Virus record (IMG/VR): IMGVR_UViG_3300035438_000093
Span: 1-24,145 of that record
Origin: a virus
Direction: 5' to 3' (one strand)
Length of the DNA stretch: 24,145 nt
A program made the translations under genes and the position numbers. Position 1 is the first letter of the stretch. Every line of letters begins with the position of its first letter. Below are positions 8,656 through 15,884 of the stretch, piece after piece. The notes beneath the pieces were generated by a model that saw only the letters and a program-made list of their open reading frames with translations, was not told the DNA's origin and did no database searches.

Positions 8656-9621
8656 ATGAGCAAATTAAATTTATCTACTACCCAAAGCATCAGCACAACA
8701 TACGCAGGTGAGTTTGCAGGTAAGTACATTGCTGCAGCTTTATTGTCTGCACCAACTCTTGACAAAGGCGGTATCACAATTATGCCTAACGTCAAATACA
8801 AGCAAGTTATCAAGCGTGTTGCTACCGATGGTATCATCAAGAACGCAACTTGTGACTTTGACCCTACGTCTACAATCACTCTAACTGAGCGTATTCTTCA
8901 ACCTGAGTCTTTCCAAGTAAACTTACAATTGTGTAAGACTGATTTTCGCAGCGATTTTGATGCCATTCAAATGGGTTACTCTGCATTCGACGTTCTTCCT
9001 AAATCTTTCGCTGACTTCTTAATCGCACACGCTGCTGAGAAAGTTGCTGCCGGTATGGAGACTTCAATTTGGTCAGGTGTTAACGCAACTGCAGGAGAGT
9101 TCGCAGGTATTATGACTCAGTTAACTACTGACGCAGCTTTACCAGCTGCACAAGAAATTGCAGGTACTACTGTTGATGCTTCTAACGTAATTGCTGAATT
9201 AGGTAAAATTGTTGACGCTTGTCCTGCTGCTATCTACGGTAAAGAAGACTTAACATTGTATGTATCTAACAACATCTATCGTGCTTATGTTCGTGCATTG
9301 GGTGGCTTTGCTGCTTCAGGTGTAGGTGCTAACGGTTACGACAACAAAGGTACAAACCAAACTTTAGGTGACTTGTACTTTGATGGTGTTCGTGTATTTA
9401 TGGCTAATGGTCTTGCTTCTAACAAAGCTTTACTTGCTCAGAAGTCTAACTTGTACTTCGCAACTGGTTTGTTGAATGATATGAACGAAGTTCGTGTTAT
9501 TGATATGGCTGAAAACGATGGTTCACAAAATGTTCGTGTAGTTATGCGTTTCACCGCAGATGCTAAATACGGATTTGCTTCTGACGTAGTTACTTACGGA
9601 ATCACAAACTCTGCTAACTAA
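8656..9621 (+). CDS. major capsid protein
   Basis: A 321-aa soluble alpha/beta protein. Position (after protease and scaffold), size and features fit a major capsid protein: an N-terminal segment MSKLNLSTTQSISTTYAGEF, a middle helix with KSFADFLIAHAAEKVAAGME, and a C-terminal VRVVMRFTADAKYGFASDVV. Codon use shifts toward GCT, CGT, GGT and TCT compared with neighbours, consistent with very high expression. The start follows ATTAAAAAAATG, and a strong terminator lies directly downstream. I infer the HK97 fold from phage type and context only; no clear protease cleavage site is assigned. Confidence 0.8.
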   Translation: MSKLNLSTTQSISTTYAGEFAGKYIAAALLSAPTLDKGGITIMPNVKYKQVIKRVATDGIIKNATCDFDPTSTITLTERILQPESFQVNLQLCKTDFRSDFDAIQMGYSAFDVLPKSFADFLIAHAAEKVAAGMETSIWSGVNATAGEFAGIMTQLTTDAALPAAQEIAGTTVDASNVIAELGKIVDACPAAIYGKEDLTLYVSNNIYRAYVRALGGFAASGVGANGYDNKGTNQTLGDLYFDGVRVFMANGLASNKALLAQKSNLYFATGLLNDMNEVRVIDMAENDGSQNVRVVMRFTADAKYGFASDVVTYGITNSAN

Positions 9622-9644
9622 TCTTAGCTGAATTTAACTAATCG

Positions 9645-9672
9645 GGGAGGGGTTAACGCTCCTCCCTTTTTT
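9645..9672 (+). terminator. Rho-independent terminator after the major capsid gene
   Basis: GGGAGG (9645-9650) pairs with CCTCCC (9661-9666). The stem extends inward by one G-T and one G-C pair around a TTAACG loop and is followed by six T. It lies 23 bases after the capsid stop codon. The gene order continues on the same strand without a visible new promoter, so it probably reduces rather than stops read-through. Confidence 0.85.
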
Positions 9673-9694
9673 ATAACATTTAAAAACTAAAAAT

Positions 9695-10258
9695 ATGTCT
9701 TGTGATTTAGCAAATGGACGCTTGGAAGTATGTAAAGATGCCGTTGGTGGTATCGAAACAGTTTACTTCATTAACTACGGAGACTTCAATCCTGAAGTTG
9801 ACGTTACCTATTCAGTTGGCACTGATACTATCGCTACTATTGCCAACGTAACTTCTCTATACAAATACGAACTCAAAGGAACAAACTCTTTCGAGCAAGT
9901 TGTAACATCTTCACGTGAGAACGGAACTACATTCGTTGAGCAAACATTAACAATGACTTTGAAGAAGCAAGACCCTACTACACACAAGTCGGTTAAATTG
10001 CTTGCTTACGGACGTCCACAAATTGTAGTACGCAACCGCAACAACCAGTTCTTCCTTATGGGTCTTGAACACGGTGCTGAGTTGACTACTGCAAACGTGT
10101 CAAATGGTACTGCAATGGGTGACCTTAACGGCTACACTTTGACTTTTGTAGCGACTGAGACTTTGCTTGCCAATCTTTTGAACTGTTCTACTGAGGCAGC
10201 TCTTACAGGTTCAGCAGGTGATGTATTCGGAGCAACGACTACTATCGTAACTGCATAA
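9695..10258 (+). CDS. putative major tail (tube) protein
   Basis: A 187-aa beta-rich protein starting MSCDLANGRLEVCKDAVGGI. It contains KGTNSFEQVVTSSRENGTTF near 66-85, and near 128-155 HGAELTTANVSNGTAMGDLN followed by GYTLTFVATE. The last segment (GDLNGYTLTF, then a glutamate) is a pattern common in siphophage major tail proteins. Codon use resembles the capsid gene, and terminators stand on both sides, as expected for an abundant virion protein. It could instead be another abundant head protein. The start context (ACTAAAAATATG) is A-rich, as in the capsid and decoration genes. Confidence 0.55.
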   Translation: MSCDLANGRLEVCKDAVGGIETVYFINYGDFNPEVDVTYSVGTDTIATIANVTSLYKYELKGTNSFEQVVTSSRENGTTFVEQTLTMTLKKQDPTTHKSVKLLAYGRPQIVVRNRNNQFFLMGLEHGAELTTANVSNGTAMGDLNGYTLTFVATETLLANLLNCSTEAALTGSAGDVFGATTTIVTA

Positions 10259-10265
10259 TCGTTTT

Positions 10266-10306
10266 CTTCATAGCGTGTGAGAAGGGTGGCATTAGCTGCC
10301 CTTTTT
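10266..10306 (+). ncRNA. candidate 3'UTR small RNA with anti-start seed (copy 1)
   Basis: CTTCATAGCGT (10266-10276) begins 8 bases after the tail-protein stop and is followed by GTGAG and a terminator hairpin. TCATAGCGT is the exact reverse complement of ACGCTATGA, which spans four early start codons. Bases 10264-10276 are complementary over 13 nt to 22532-22544 at the ERF gene start. The seed-plus-terminator layout matches copy 2 at 16923. No promoter match is seen here, so it would have to come from the late mRNA's 3' end. Confidence 0.3.
10282..10306 (+). terminator. Rho-independent terminator after the tail-tube gene
   Basis: AAGGGTGGC (10282-10290) and GCTGCCCTT (10295-10303) form a 9-bp stem with two wobble pairs around an ATTA loop, with a T run to 10306. 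It excludes the GTG at 10277 as a real start for the downstream gene. Confidence 0.85.
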
Positions 10307-10345
10307 GCATTTAAAACAAATCGATATCACATTAGTTACTTTATT

Positions 10346-10675
10346 ATGATTGTACTAACGACATCAACATCAGCTCAGACGTTCTCATTTATTCCAAGAG
10401 ACACACCTACCTCAATGGTAATTACTGACGACCAAACAAACTCTCCGGTAACTGTAACAATAGTATCTCAAACATCAGGTAACTACGTCAACACAATTAC
10501 GGCAGCTTTTGCTTTAAAAGAAGGTCACTTTTATGACTTGGTTTTATACAAAAACTCGGACATCGTTTATAAGGATAGAATCTTTTGTACTGACCAAAAC
10601 ATCGTTTCATTCTCCGTAAATAGTGGAGAGTACACATCTAACACAACTGCAAATACATACATAGTATATGAGTAA
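10346..10675 (+). CDS. small beta-rich virion-region protein, 109 aa
   Basis: The start is set at the ATG at 10346 (MIVLTTSTSAQTFSF) because the longer frame from the GTG at 10277 would run through the terminator. The protein is predicted all beta, with segments TPTSMVITDDQTNSPVTVTI and GHFYDLVLYKNSDIVYKDRI and a Thr/Asn-rich end. I know no function. It overlaps the portal start by 8 bases, so coupled translation is likely. It could be a minor head, neck or tail protein. Confidence 0.6.
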   Translation: MIVLTTSTSAQTFSFIPRDTPTSMVITDDQTNSPVTVTIVSQTSGNYVNTITAAFALKEGHFYDLVLYKNSDIVYKDRIFCTDQNIVSFSVNSGEYTSNTTANTYIVYE

Positions 10676-12443
10676 CAATGTACACGTTCTAAATCTATCA
10701 TCTTACACTACTCCCGTTATTCAGGAGAGCAAGCGTGAGGCTTGGGTAGATTACGGAGAGGACAATAACTACTACCAATTTCTATTGGATAGATACACGA
10801 ACTCCACAACAAACAACGCAATTATCAATAATATCTCACGTTTGGTTTACGGACGTGGTATATCTGCTGTAGATGCTTCTCGTAAGCCAAATGAGTACGC
10901 ACAAGCAATGGCTCTTTTCAATAAGGATTGTTTGCGTAAGATTGCGATAGATAGAAAGATGCTCGGTCAGTTTGCTATTCAGGTACACTACAACGATAAG
11001 CACGATAGAATCCTAAAGGCTTTCCATATGCCGGTGAATCTTCTTAGAGCTGAAAAGTGTAACAAAGACGGAGAAATCGAAGCCTACTACTACTCGGATG
11101 ATTGGACTGACGTAAAGAAATATCCACCTACAAGAATACCAGCTTACGGATATTCTAAAGATAAGATTGAGATTCTATTCTCTAAGCCTTACGCTGTTGG
11201 AATGAAGTATTATGCTTATCCTGACTATCAAGGCGCAGTACCTTACGCACTATTGGAAGAAGAGATAGCTGATTACCTGATAAACGAGGTTCAAAACGGA
11301 TTTTCGGGACGTGTCGTGGTTAATTTTAACAACGGAACTCCGACGGAAGAGCAGCAGTCTATCATTACAAATAAGGTCTTAAGTAAACTCACAGGCTCTA
11401 AAGGTCAGAAAGTAATCGTAGCCTTTAACGATAATATGGACACAAGAACAACGGTAGATGACTTTCCTTTGAATGATGCTCCTGAACACTACACATACTT
11501 ATCTGACGAGTGTTTGCGTAAGATTATGCTTGGACACAACGTAACATCACCACTACTTTTCGGTATTGCAGGCGCAAACGGATTCTCTTCCAATGCTGAT
11601 GAGCTTCAAAACTCGTTTATCTTATTTAACAATATGGTGATTAAACCGCTTCAGGACGAAATACTTGAAGCCTTAGACACTATTTTATCATTTAACGGTA
11701 TATCCCTCAACTTATTCTTTAAGACGCTTAAACCGCTTGAATTTACGGATTTAGAAAACGCACAAAACCAAGAGCAAGTAGCTGAGGAAACTGGTACGGA
11801 GTTAAGCAAACACGAACAATTGGAGAATGAGGTTGCTGAGTCACTTATTGCACTCGGAGAAGACCCATCAGAAAATTGGCTTTTAATAGACGAATTTGCT
11901 GTTGACTATGATTCGGACGACTCAGAGAACGAAATGCTCTCTAAAGAGCCTAAAACGTCTTTACTAAGCAAGGTGTACAACTTTGTAAGTACAGGCGATG
12001 CACGTCCAAACCTACGAGACAAACAAGATAAGGTAATTGACGGAGTTAAGTTTGTTACTCGCTACGTTTATGCAGGTTCAGAACCAAGTGATAAATCAAG
12101 ACCATTCTGCAATGCAATGATGCGTGCTAAAAAGATTTATAGAAAAGAGGATATTTTAAAAATGGGCGGTCAAGCAGTCAACAAAGGATGGGGTCCTAAA
12201 GGAGCTGATACTTATTCAATTTGGTTTTACAAAGGTGGCGGCAATTGTCACCATAGATGGAACAAACAAGTTTACGCAGCTTTTGAAGGCAAGGCTTTAG
12301 ACATCCCTAACGCTAGACAAATCGCACAAGCGAAAGCAGCTAAGTTTGGCTATACAATCAAGAACGAAGCGTTAGTATCGCAACGTCCTGTTGATATGCC
12401 TTACAATGGCTTTTTACCTACTAACCCAACATACGGCAAATAA
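10668..12443 (+). CDS. portal protein with MuF-like C-terminal domain
   Basis: A 591-aa protein. Residues about 1-370 look like a phage portal: an N-terminal AWVDYGEDNNYYQFLLDRY, NNAIINNISRLVYGRG, a central helical region, and NVTSPLLFGIAGANGFSSNA leading into a long helix. A charged linker (about 370-440) contains LSKHE (379-383). The C-terminal 150 residues carry RYVYAGSEPSDKSRPFC (about 464-480), an EDI...M helix and GGGNCHHRW (523-531). That is the pattern of the SPP1 gp7 / Mu gpF head morphogenesis domain, usually encoded by a separate gene. The portal is the DNA channel and packaging motor dock. The fusion is read directly from one uninterrupted frame. Confidence 0.75.
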   Translation: MSNNVHVLNLSSYTTPVIQESKREAWVDYGEDNNYYQFLLDRYTNSTTNNAIINNISRLVYGRGISAVDASRKPNEYAQAMALFNKDCLRKIAIDRKMLGQFAIQVHYNDKHDRILKAFHMPVNLLRAEKCNKDGEIEAYYYSDDWTDVKKYPPTRIPAYGYSKDKIEILFSKPYAVGMKYYAYPDYQGAVPYALLEEEIADYLINEVQNGFSGRVVVNFNNGTPTEEQQSIITNKVLSKLTGSKGQKVIVAFNDNMDTRTTVDDFPLNDAPEHYTYLSDECLRKIMLGHNVTSPLLFGIAGANGFSSNADELQNSFILFNNMVIKPLQDEILEALDTILSFNGISLNLFFKTLKPLEFTDLENAQNQEQVAEETGTELSKHEQLENEVAESLIALGEDPSENWLLIDEFAVDYDSDDSENEMLSKEPKTSLLSKVYNFVSTGDARPNLRDKQDKVIDGVKFVTRYVYAGSEPSDKSRPFCNAMMRAKKIYRKEDILKMGGQAVNKGWGPKGADTYSIWFYKGGGNCHHRWNKQVYAAFEGKALDIPNARQIAQAKAAKFGYTIKNEALVSQRPVDMPYNGFLPTNPTYGK

Positions 12444-12943
12444 TGGCAACTGCACTACTCATAACAAGAGACGATTTGGTTCGTTTTACTGCGGTAAACG
12501 GGAATGTTGACACGGACAAATTTATCCAGTTCATTAAAATCGCTCAGGACATTCACATACAAAATTACTTAGGTACTAAGCTACTTCAGAAGATACAAAC
12601 GGATATCACCGCAGGTACTTTAGCCGGTAACTACGCTACTTTGGTAAACACTTATGTAAAGCCGATGCTGATTCATTGGGCAATGGTTGAATACTTACCT
12701 TTTGCGGCATACACAATTGCTAATAAGGGAGTCTATAAACACTCATCTGAGAACTCTGAGAACGTAGATAAAAACGAAGTAGACTTCTTGATTGAAAAGG
12801 AACGTCAAATTGCTCAACACTACACGGAGAGATTTATTGATTACATTGTATTTAGAAACAACTTGTTTCCTGAGTACACTACAAATAGCAACGGTGATAT
12901 GTACCCTGATAGTGCAAATAATTACACAGGCTGGTATATATGA
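12443..12943 (+). CDS. head-tail connector (adaptor) protein
   Basis: A 166-aa mostly helical protein beginning ALLITRDDLVRFTAVNGNVD. It continues with FIQFIKIAQDIHIQNYLGTK, a central helix KPMLIHWAMVEYLPF and a C-terminal helix ending near FRNNLFPEYTT. This 'I..DL......NVD..KF...I..AQ...IQ..LG' pattern is characteristic of small Bacteroidota phage connector-type proteins, which resemble the gp6/gp15-like adaptors that seat on the portal. It overlaps the portal stop by one base and is linked to the next small ORF by ATGA. Confidence 0.65.
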   Translation: MATALLITRDDLVRFTAVNGNVDTDKFIQFIKIAQDIHIQNYLGTKLLQKIQTDITAGTLAGNYATLVNTYVKPMLIHWAMVEYLPFAAYTIANKGVYKHSSENSENVDKNEVDFLIEKERQIAQHYTERFIDYIVFRNNLFPEYTTNSNGDMYPDSANNYTGWYI

Positions 12944-13038
12944 GAACACGAACTAAGGTAGGAACATACAAACCAAAAGAAGAAAACATTGAGAAACTTC
13001 GTGTTTTTCTAACTAAACTTATAAAAGATGGCAAATAG
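12940..13038 (+). CDS. very short basic protein, 32 aa
   Basis: A 32-codon ORF (MRTRTKVGTYKPKEEN...) joined to the connector gene by ATGA and overlapping the fibre gene start by 11 bases. It is highly basic and predicted helical in its second half. Tight overlaps on both sides support translation. No function can be assigned, and it may mainly serve to couple translation of the fibre gene. Confidence 0.45.
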   Translation: MRTRTKVGTYKPKEENIEKLRVFLTKLIKDGK

Positions 13039-13927
13039 CAACGGATGGGGAGACGGCGCAGCAAACAACTCAATAGGTTGGGGTCAAGGCGCAAACAATA
13101 ACATCGGATGGGGAAGCTCTCACGCTACTTCTTGGGCAGGCTTAACTGATATTGTAGGACTTACTACTGATGCAGACGCACAAGCGTTTATTACTGCTGC
13201 TGCTATAACTGACCCGACGCAACAGACTGCAATCAACAACCTTGTTAAAGGTATGAAAGCGGACGGCATTTGGACTAAAATGAAAGCCATTTACCCTTTC
13301 GTTGGTGGTACTGCGTCAACTCACAAGTGGAACTTAAAAGACCCTAGAGATTTAGACGCTGCCTTTAGATTAGTATTCAACGGAGGATGGACGCATTCAA
13401 GTAATGGTGCTACTCCTAATGGAACTAATGGATATGCTGATACTAAGTTTAACGCAAATACAAATCAAAGCGTAAATAATTTTGCTCTAAGTGTGTATCT
13501 TAGGACTGCCAATACTAATGCACTTGTTGATATGGGTGCTGCAAACTCGCCTACATATTTACCGTTAACATCTATTGAAGGAAGTGCAATTGGCAGAACT
13601 CAATACTGTTGGGATTTTACAACAAGTAAAGTTGATATTGCAACTACTGATTCAAGAGGTATGTGGGGAGTTTCAAGAACGGGTGCAACAACTTGGCAAT
13701 CTTTTCAAAGAAATACAGCAGTTGCTAAAACAACCACAACTTCACAAACAACTTTACCAAATCTAAACATTTATGTTGGAGCAAGTAATTTAAATACAGG
13801 AGCTAGTGCATTCTCAAACCGTGAAGTATCTTTTGCACAACTTAGCAATGGACTGACAAACGCAGAATTTAATAACCTATACACACGAGTGCAAGCATTC
13901 CAAACCTCATTATCTCGCCAAGTATGA
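13028..13927 (+). CDS. putative tail fibre / adhesin-like protein
   Basis: A 299-aa protein. The N-terminus has three imperfect Trp-Gly repeats (NGWGDGAANN, IGWGQGANNN, IGWGSS) that look like an attachment or collagen-like flexible segment. Residues about 45-85 (ITDPTQQTAINNLVKGMKAD) are helical; then YPFVGGTASTHKWNLKDPRD leads into a beta-rich C-terminal domain with NGTNGYADTKF, which resembles concanavalin/LamG-like carbohydrate-binding folds. A receptor-binding or decoration role is inferred. It is followed by an overlapping 85-aa gene that may be a partner or chaperone. Confidence 0.55.
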   Translation: MANSNGWGDGAANNSIGWGQGANNNIGWGSSHATSWAGLTDIVGLTTDADAQAFITAAAITDPTQQTAINNLVKGMKADGIWTKMKAIYPFVGGTASTHKWNLKDPRDLDAAFRLVFNGGWTHSSNGATPNGTNGYADTKFNANTNQSVNNFALSVYLRTANTNALVDMGAANSPTYLPLTSIEGSAIGRTQYCWDFTTSKVDIATTDSRGMWGVSRTGATTWQSFQRNTAVAKTTTTSQTTLPNLNIYVGASNLNTGASAFSNREVSFAQLSNGLTNAEFNNLYTRVQAFQTSLSRQV

Positions 13928-14181
13928 TAACTTACAACACAAAAGATTTAACTGACATTGATGTAACAACCTTAGTGGGTTTGTTGACTGAGGTACAAAA
14001 AGACGAACTAATCGGAGTAGCTTATGCTCCTGATTCGTTTTACAATCCTATTCAAGACCTTAACGACAATTGGATAATTTCAGTAGAGGAGATTGCAAAC
14101 ACTATCAATCCTGCAACTGAGTGGGTAAAAGATTTGCCTTTGACTATCTACATTCCTAAACCTACACCAAGTCCGTTCTAA
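13924..14181 (+). CDS. hypothetical protein after the fibre gene, 85 aa
   Basis: Begins MITYNTKDLTDIDVTTLVGL, with the start overlapping the fibre stop (ATGA). It is acidic, with a Pro-rich C-terminus (LPLTIYIPKPTPSPF) and no signal peptide or membrane segment. Small genes directly after a phage fibre gene often encode fibre assembly chaperones or tip subunits. That is only a positional suggestion here. Confidence 0.6.
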   Translation: MITYNTKDLTDIDVTTLVGLLTEVQKDELIGVAYAPDSFYNPIQDLNDNWIISVEEIANTINPATEWVKDLPLTIYIPKPTPSPF

Positions 14182-14339
14182 TGAGACATAAAGACGCAAT
14201 AGGTTCAATGTACTTCGTGTTAGGTTACGCAACCTGCATTGCTCTAATCTTTGAAGGTGAACATCTATACCAAAAATTCTTAGCTGCTACCTATGGCTTT
14301 TATTTAACGTGGCACATCGTAAATCAATATGAAAACTAA
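14181..14339 (+). CDS. short membrane protein next to the holin, 52 aa
   Basis: A 52-codon ORF starting one base inside the previous stop and overlapping the holin start by 11 bases. Two hydrophobic segments are visible, SMYFVLGYATCIALIF (about 9-24) and FLAATYGFYLTWHIV (about 33-47), with short charged ends. The size and position suggest a small lysis-associated membrane protein, perhaps an antiholin or second holin. No family is recognised. Confidence 0.55.
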   Translation: MRHKDAIGSMYFVLGYATCIALIFEGEHLYQKFLAATYGFYLTWHIVNQYEN

Positions 14340-14751
14340 ATCTCTTCTTCTTATTTCTATGGTGTCCGTGTTAGCACCCGTCAAACCGATGGTCTTAATG
14401 GCTATTGCAACAATTATTCTTGATATGTTCTTTGGCATTTGGCGCAGCGTACAAAAACACGGATGGACTTCAATCCGCTCCCGTAGGCTATCTAACACGA
14501 TTTCTAAGAGCCTTTTGTATAGTGGTGCGATAGTATTTATATTCTTGCTTGAAAAGTTTGTCTTAGCCGATTTATTAGGCTACTTCATTTCGGTTGATTT
14601 GCTAATGACAAAAGCGTTTACTGCGTTCTGCGTATTCACGGAAGTTAAATCAATTAACGAAAGCTACTTCTCAGTAACTGGTGTGAATGTTTGGGATAAG
14701 TTTATTGCCTTTGTTAAGCGTGGCAAAGAGCAAGTCGAAGAATTAAAATGA
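14329..14751 (+). CDS. holin (phage_holin_4-like)
   Basis: A 140-aa membrane protein. Hydrophobic segments lie at about 8-37, 58-80 and 83-104. Residues 32-41 (DMFFGIWRSV) followed by basic RSRRL, then a SLLYSGAIVFIF helix and an E-x-x-S-INE motif (FTEVKSINESYF, 103-114), fit the Bacteroidota/Firmicutes holin family 4 pattern. Holins permeabilise the inner membrane to release endolysin. The gene is followed by a hairpin and then by the endolysin and spanin genes, making a compact lysis cassette. Confidence 0.8.
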   Translation: MKTKSLLLISMVSVLAPVKPMVLMAIATIILDMFFGIWRSVQKHGWTSIRSRRLSNTISKSLLYSGAIVFIFLLEKFVLADLLGYFISVDLLMTKAFTAFCVFTEVKSINESYFSVTGVNVWDKFIAFVKRGKEQVEELK

Positions 14752-14790
14752 CTCCACTCGACTGCTTGCCATAGGTAAACACCGAGAATC

Positions 14791-14820
14791 CCCCGATGAT
14801 ACTGTTGTCGGGGTTATTTA
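14791..14820 (+). terminator. hairpin between holin and endolysin genes
   Basis: CCCCGATGA (14791-14799) pairs with TTGTCGGGG (14805-14813), including two wobble pairs, around a five-base loop. Outer bases GTAAA (about 14775-14779) and TTTAC (14817-14821) could add a second helix. It is followed by TTATTTA rather than a clean T run, so it may be a weak terminator or an mRNA-processing structure that tunes lysis gene levels. Confidence 0.5.
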
Positions 14821-14849
14821 CTTAATTGAGGTGAAAAACACTTAAAAAA

Positions 14850-15425
14850 ATGGTAAAATCATACACCGACAAACAACTACTTGACAAGGTTCAGAGCCTT
14901 GCGTCTTTTGGTAAAATTCCTGCAGGATATTGGCTACTTGGAATCCGCTCACAAGATGATTTGCCTAATCGCTTTGATGATAAAATCTACCTCTTTAAAG
15001 GCGAGGAGTTTGTCTTGGTAACTTCAGCAACTACAAATCCCGGAACACCAACACTTCGCCAGTTTGAGAAAGTAAACAAAGACGGAGCTGCAATCTTAAA
15101 AGCGGATGAGTGGTATTACAATGTTTGGAAGTTTGGTAAGCACAACGGCAAGGTTGAAGGACTATTGCAGTTAGGCAACAAAGTCAAAGTCTACCGAGAC
15201 ACGGATAAAGATGATAACTCTGAAGAGCAAGGAGTGTTACAAGAAGGATACTTCGGAATCAACTTCCATCCTAACACCTACGACTTAAGCAAACCTTCAG
15301 GAACTACTATCGGATGGTGGTCAGCAGGATGTCAAGTAGTAAACAATATCTCTAATTACAAACTGATGATTCAACTGCTGAAGCGTGAGAAGCTGGTAAC
15401 CTATTGCCTGATAAACGAATTTTAA
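14850..15425 (+). CDS. probable endolysin, L,D-transpeptidase-like SAGC motif
   Basis: A 191-aa protein in the endolysin position between holin and spanin. His140 in GINFHPNTYD and the segment WWSAGCQVV (156-164) with Cys161 match the H...S-x-G-C signature of YkuD-type L,D-transpeptidases, which act on peptidoglycan peptides. The N-terminal 60 residues form a separate domain. No signal peptide is visible, so release would be holin-dependent. The start follows CACTTAAAAAAATG, the A-tract context of other late genes. Whether it cleaves or exchanges cross-links is unknown. Confidence 0.65.
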   Translation: MVKSYTDKQLLDKVQSLASFGKIPAGYWLLGIRSQDDLPNRFDDKIYLFKGEEFVLVTSATTNPGTPTLRQFEKVNKDGAAILKADEWYYNVWKFGKHNGKVEGLLQLGNKVKVYRDTDKDDNSEEQGVLQEGYFGINFHPNTYDLSKPSGTTIGWWSAGCQVVNNISNYKLMIQLLKREKLVTYCLINEF

Positions 15426-15443
15426 ACCTATAACTTGATAAAA

Positions 15444-15884
15444 ATGAAGAAACTTTCAACCTATAGCCTGATTTTGTCGCTAATTTTGGCAATATTTGCG
15501 ACAGGCTGCTCGGCTAACTATCACTTACGCAGAGCAATAAAGAAAGGATTTAGCGTAGGGGAGTCCGCTGATACAATCCGCATTTCTACAATAGACTCAA
15601 TTCCATACGTTTTAAGAGACTCAATTTATTGGGAGAAGATAATAGTCCAAAAAGATACAATAGTGCGTTACAAACGCTTAGAAGTGCCTAAAACACGCTT
15701 TGAGACCCGTATTGAATATAAGTTAAAACGAGATACCTTACGAATGATTGAAAAAGTAGAGGTTGTTAAGTATAAAACTGAGAAACATAAAAACAGGAAA
15801 CCTAATCTTTGGTTGTTTATCATAGGCTTTGTTGCAGGATTCGTAGCAAAGTACCTAATGAAATTCGCTAAATACACTTTATGA
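15444..15884 (+). CDS. predicted u-spanin (lipoprotein with C-terminal TM)
   Basis: A 146-aa protein. The ATG at 15444 is preferred over an upstream TTG at 15435 because it gives a clean signal peptide: MKK, a hydrophobic core, and a lipobox-like FATGC with Cys22. The middle (about 40-110) is a charged, beta-prone periplasmic region. Residues 122-138 (LWLFIIGFVAGFVAKYL) form a single C-terminal membrane segment with basic flanks. A lipid anchor at one end and an inner-membrane anchor at the other is the topology of unimolecular spanins such as T1 gp11, which fuse outer and inner membranes at lysis. It follows the holin and endolysin genes. The lipobox is not perfect (A at -3). Confidence 0.65.
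   Translation: MKKLSTYSLILSLILAIFATGCSANYHLRRAIKKGFSVGESADTIRISTIDSIPYVLRDSIYWEKIIVQKDTIVRYKRLEVPKTRFETRIEYKLKRDTLRMIEKVEVVKYKTEKHKNRKPNLWLFIIGFVAGFVAKYLMKFAKYTL

Noticed and set aside
10277-10345. N-terminal extension of the 109-aa protein from a GTG at 10277
   Set aside because: The extension runs through a strong terminator hairpin; the ATG at 10346 is a better start.
10668-12443. Possible MuF-associated toxin at the portal C-terminus
   Set aside because: Nothing follows the MuF-like domain except about 60 ordinary residues; no toxin motif is visible.
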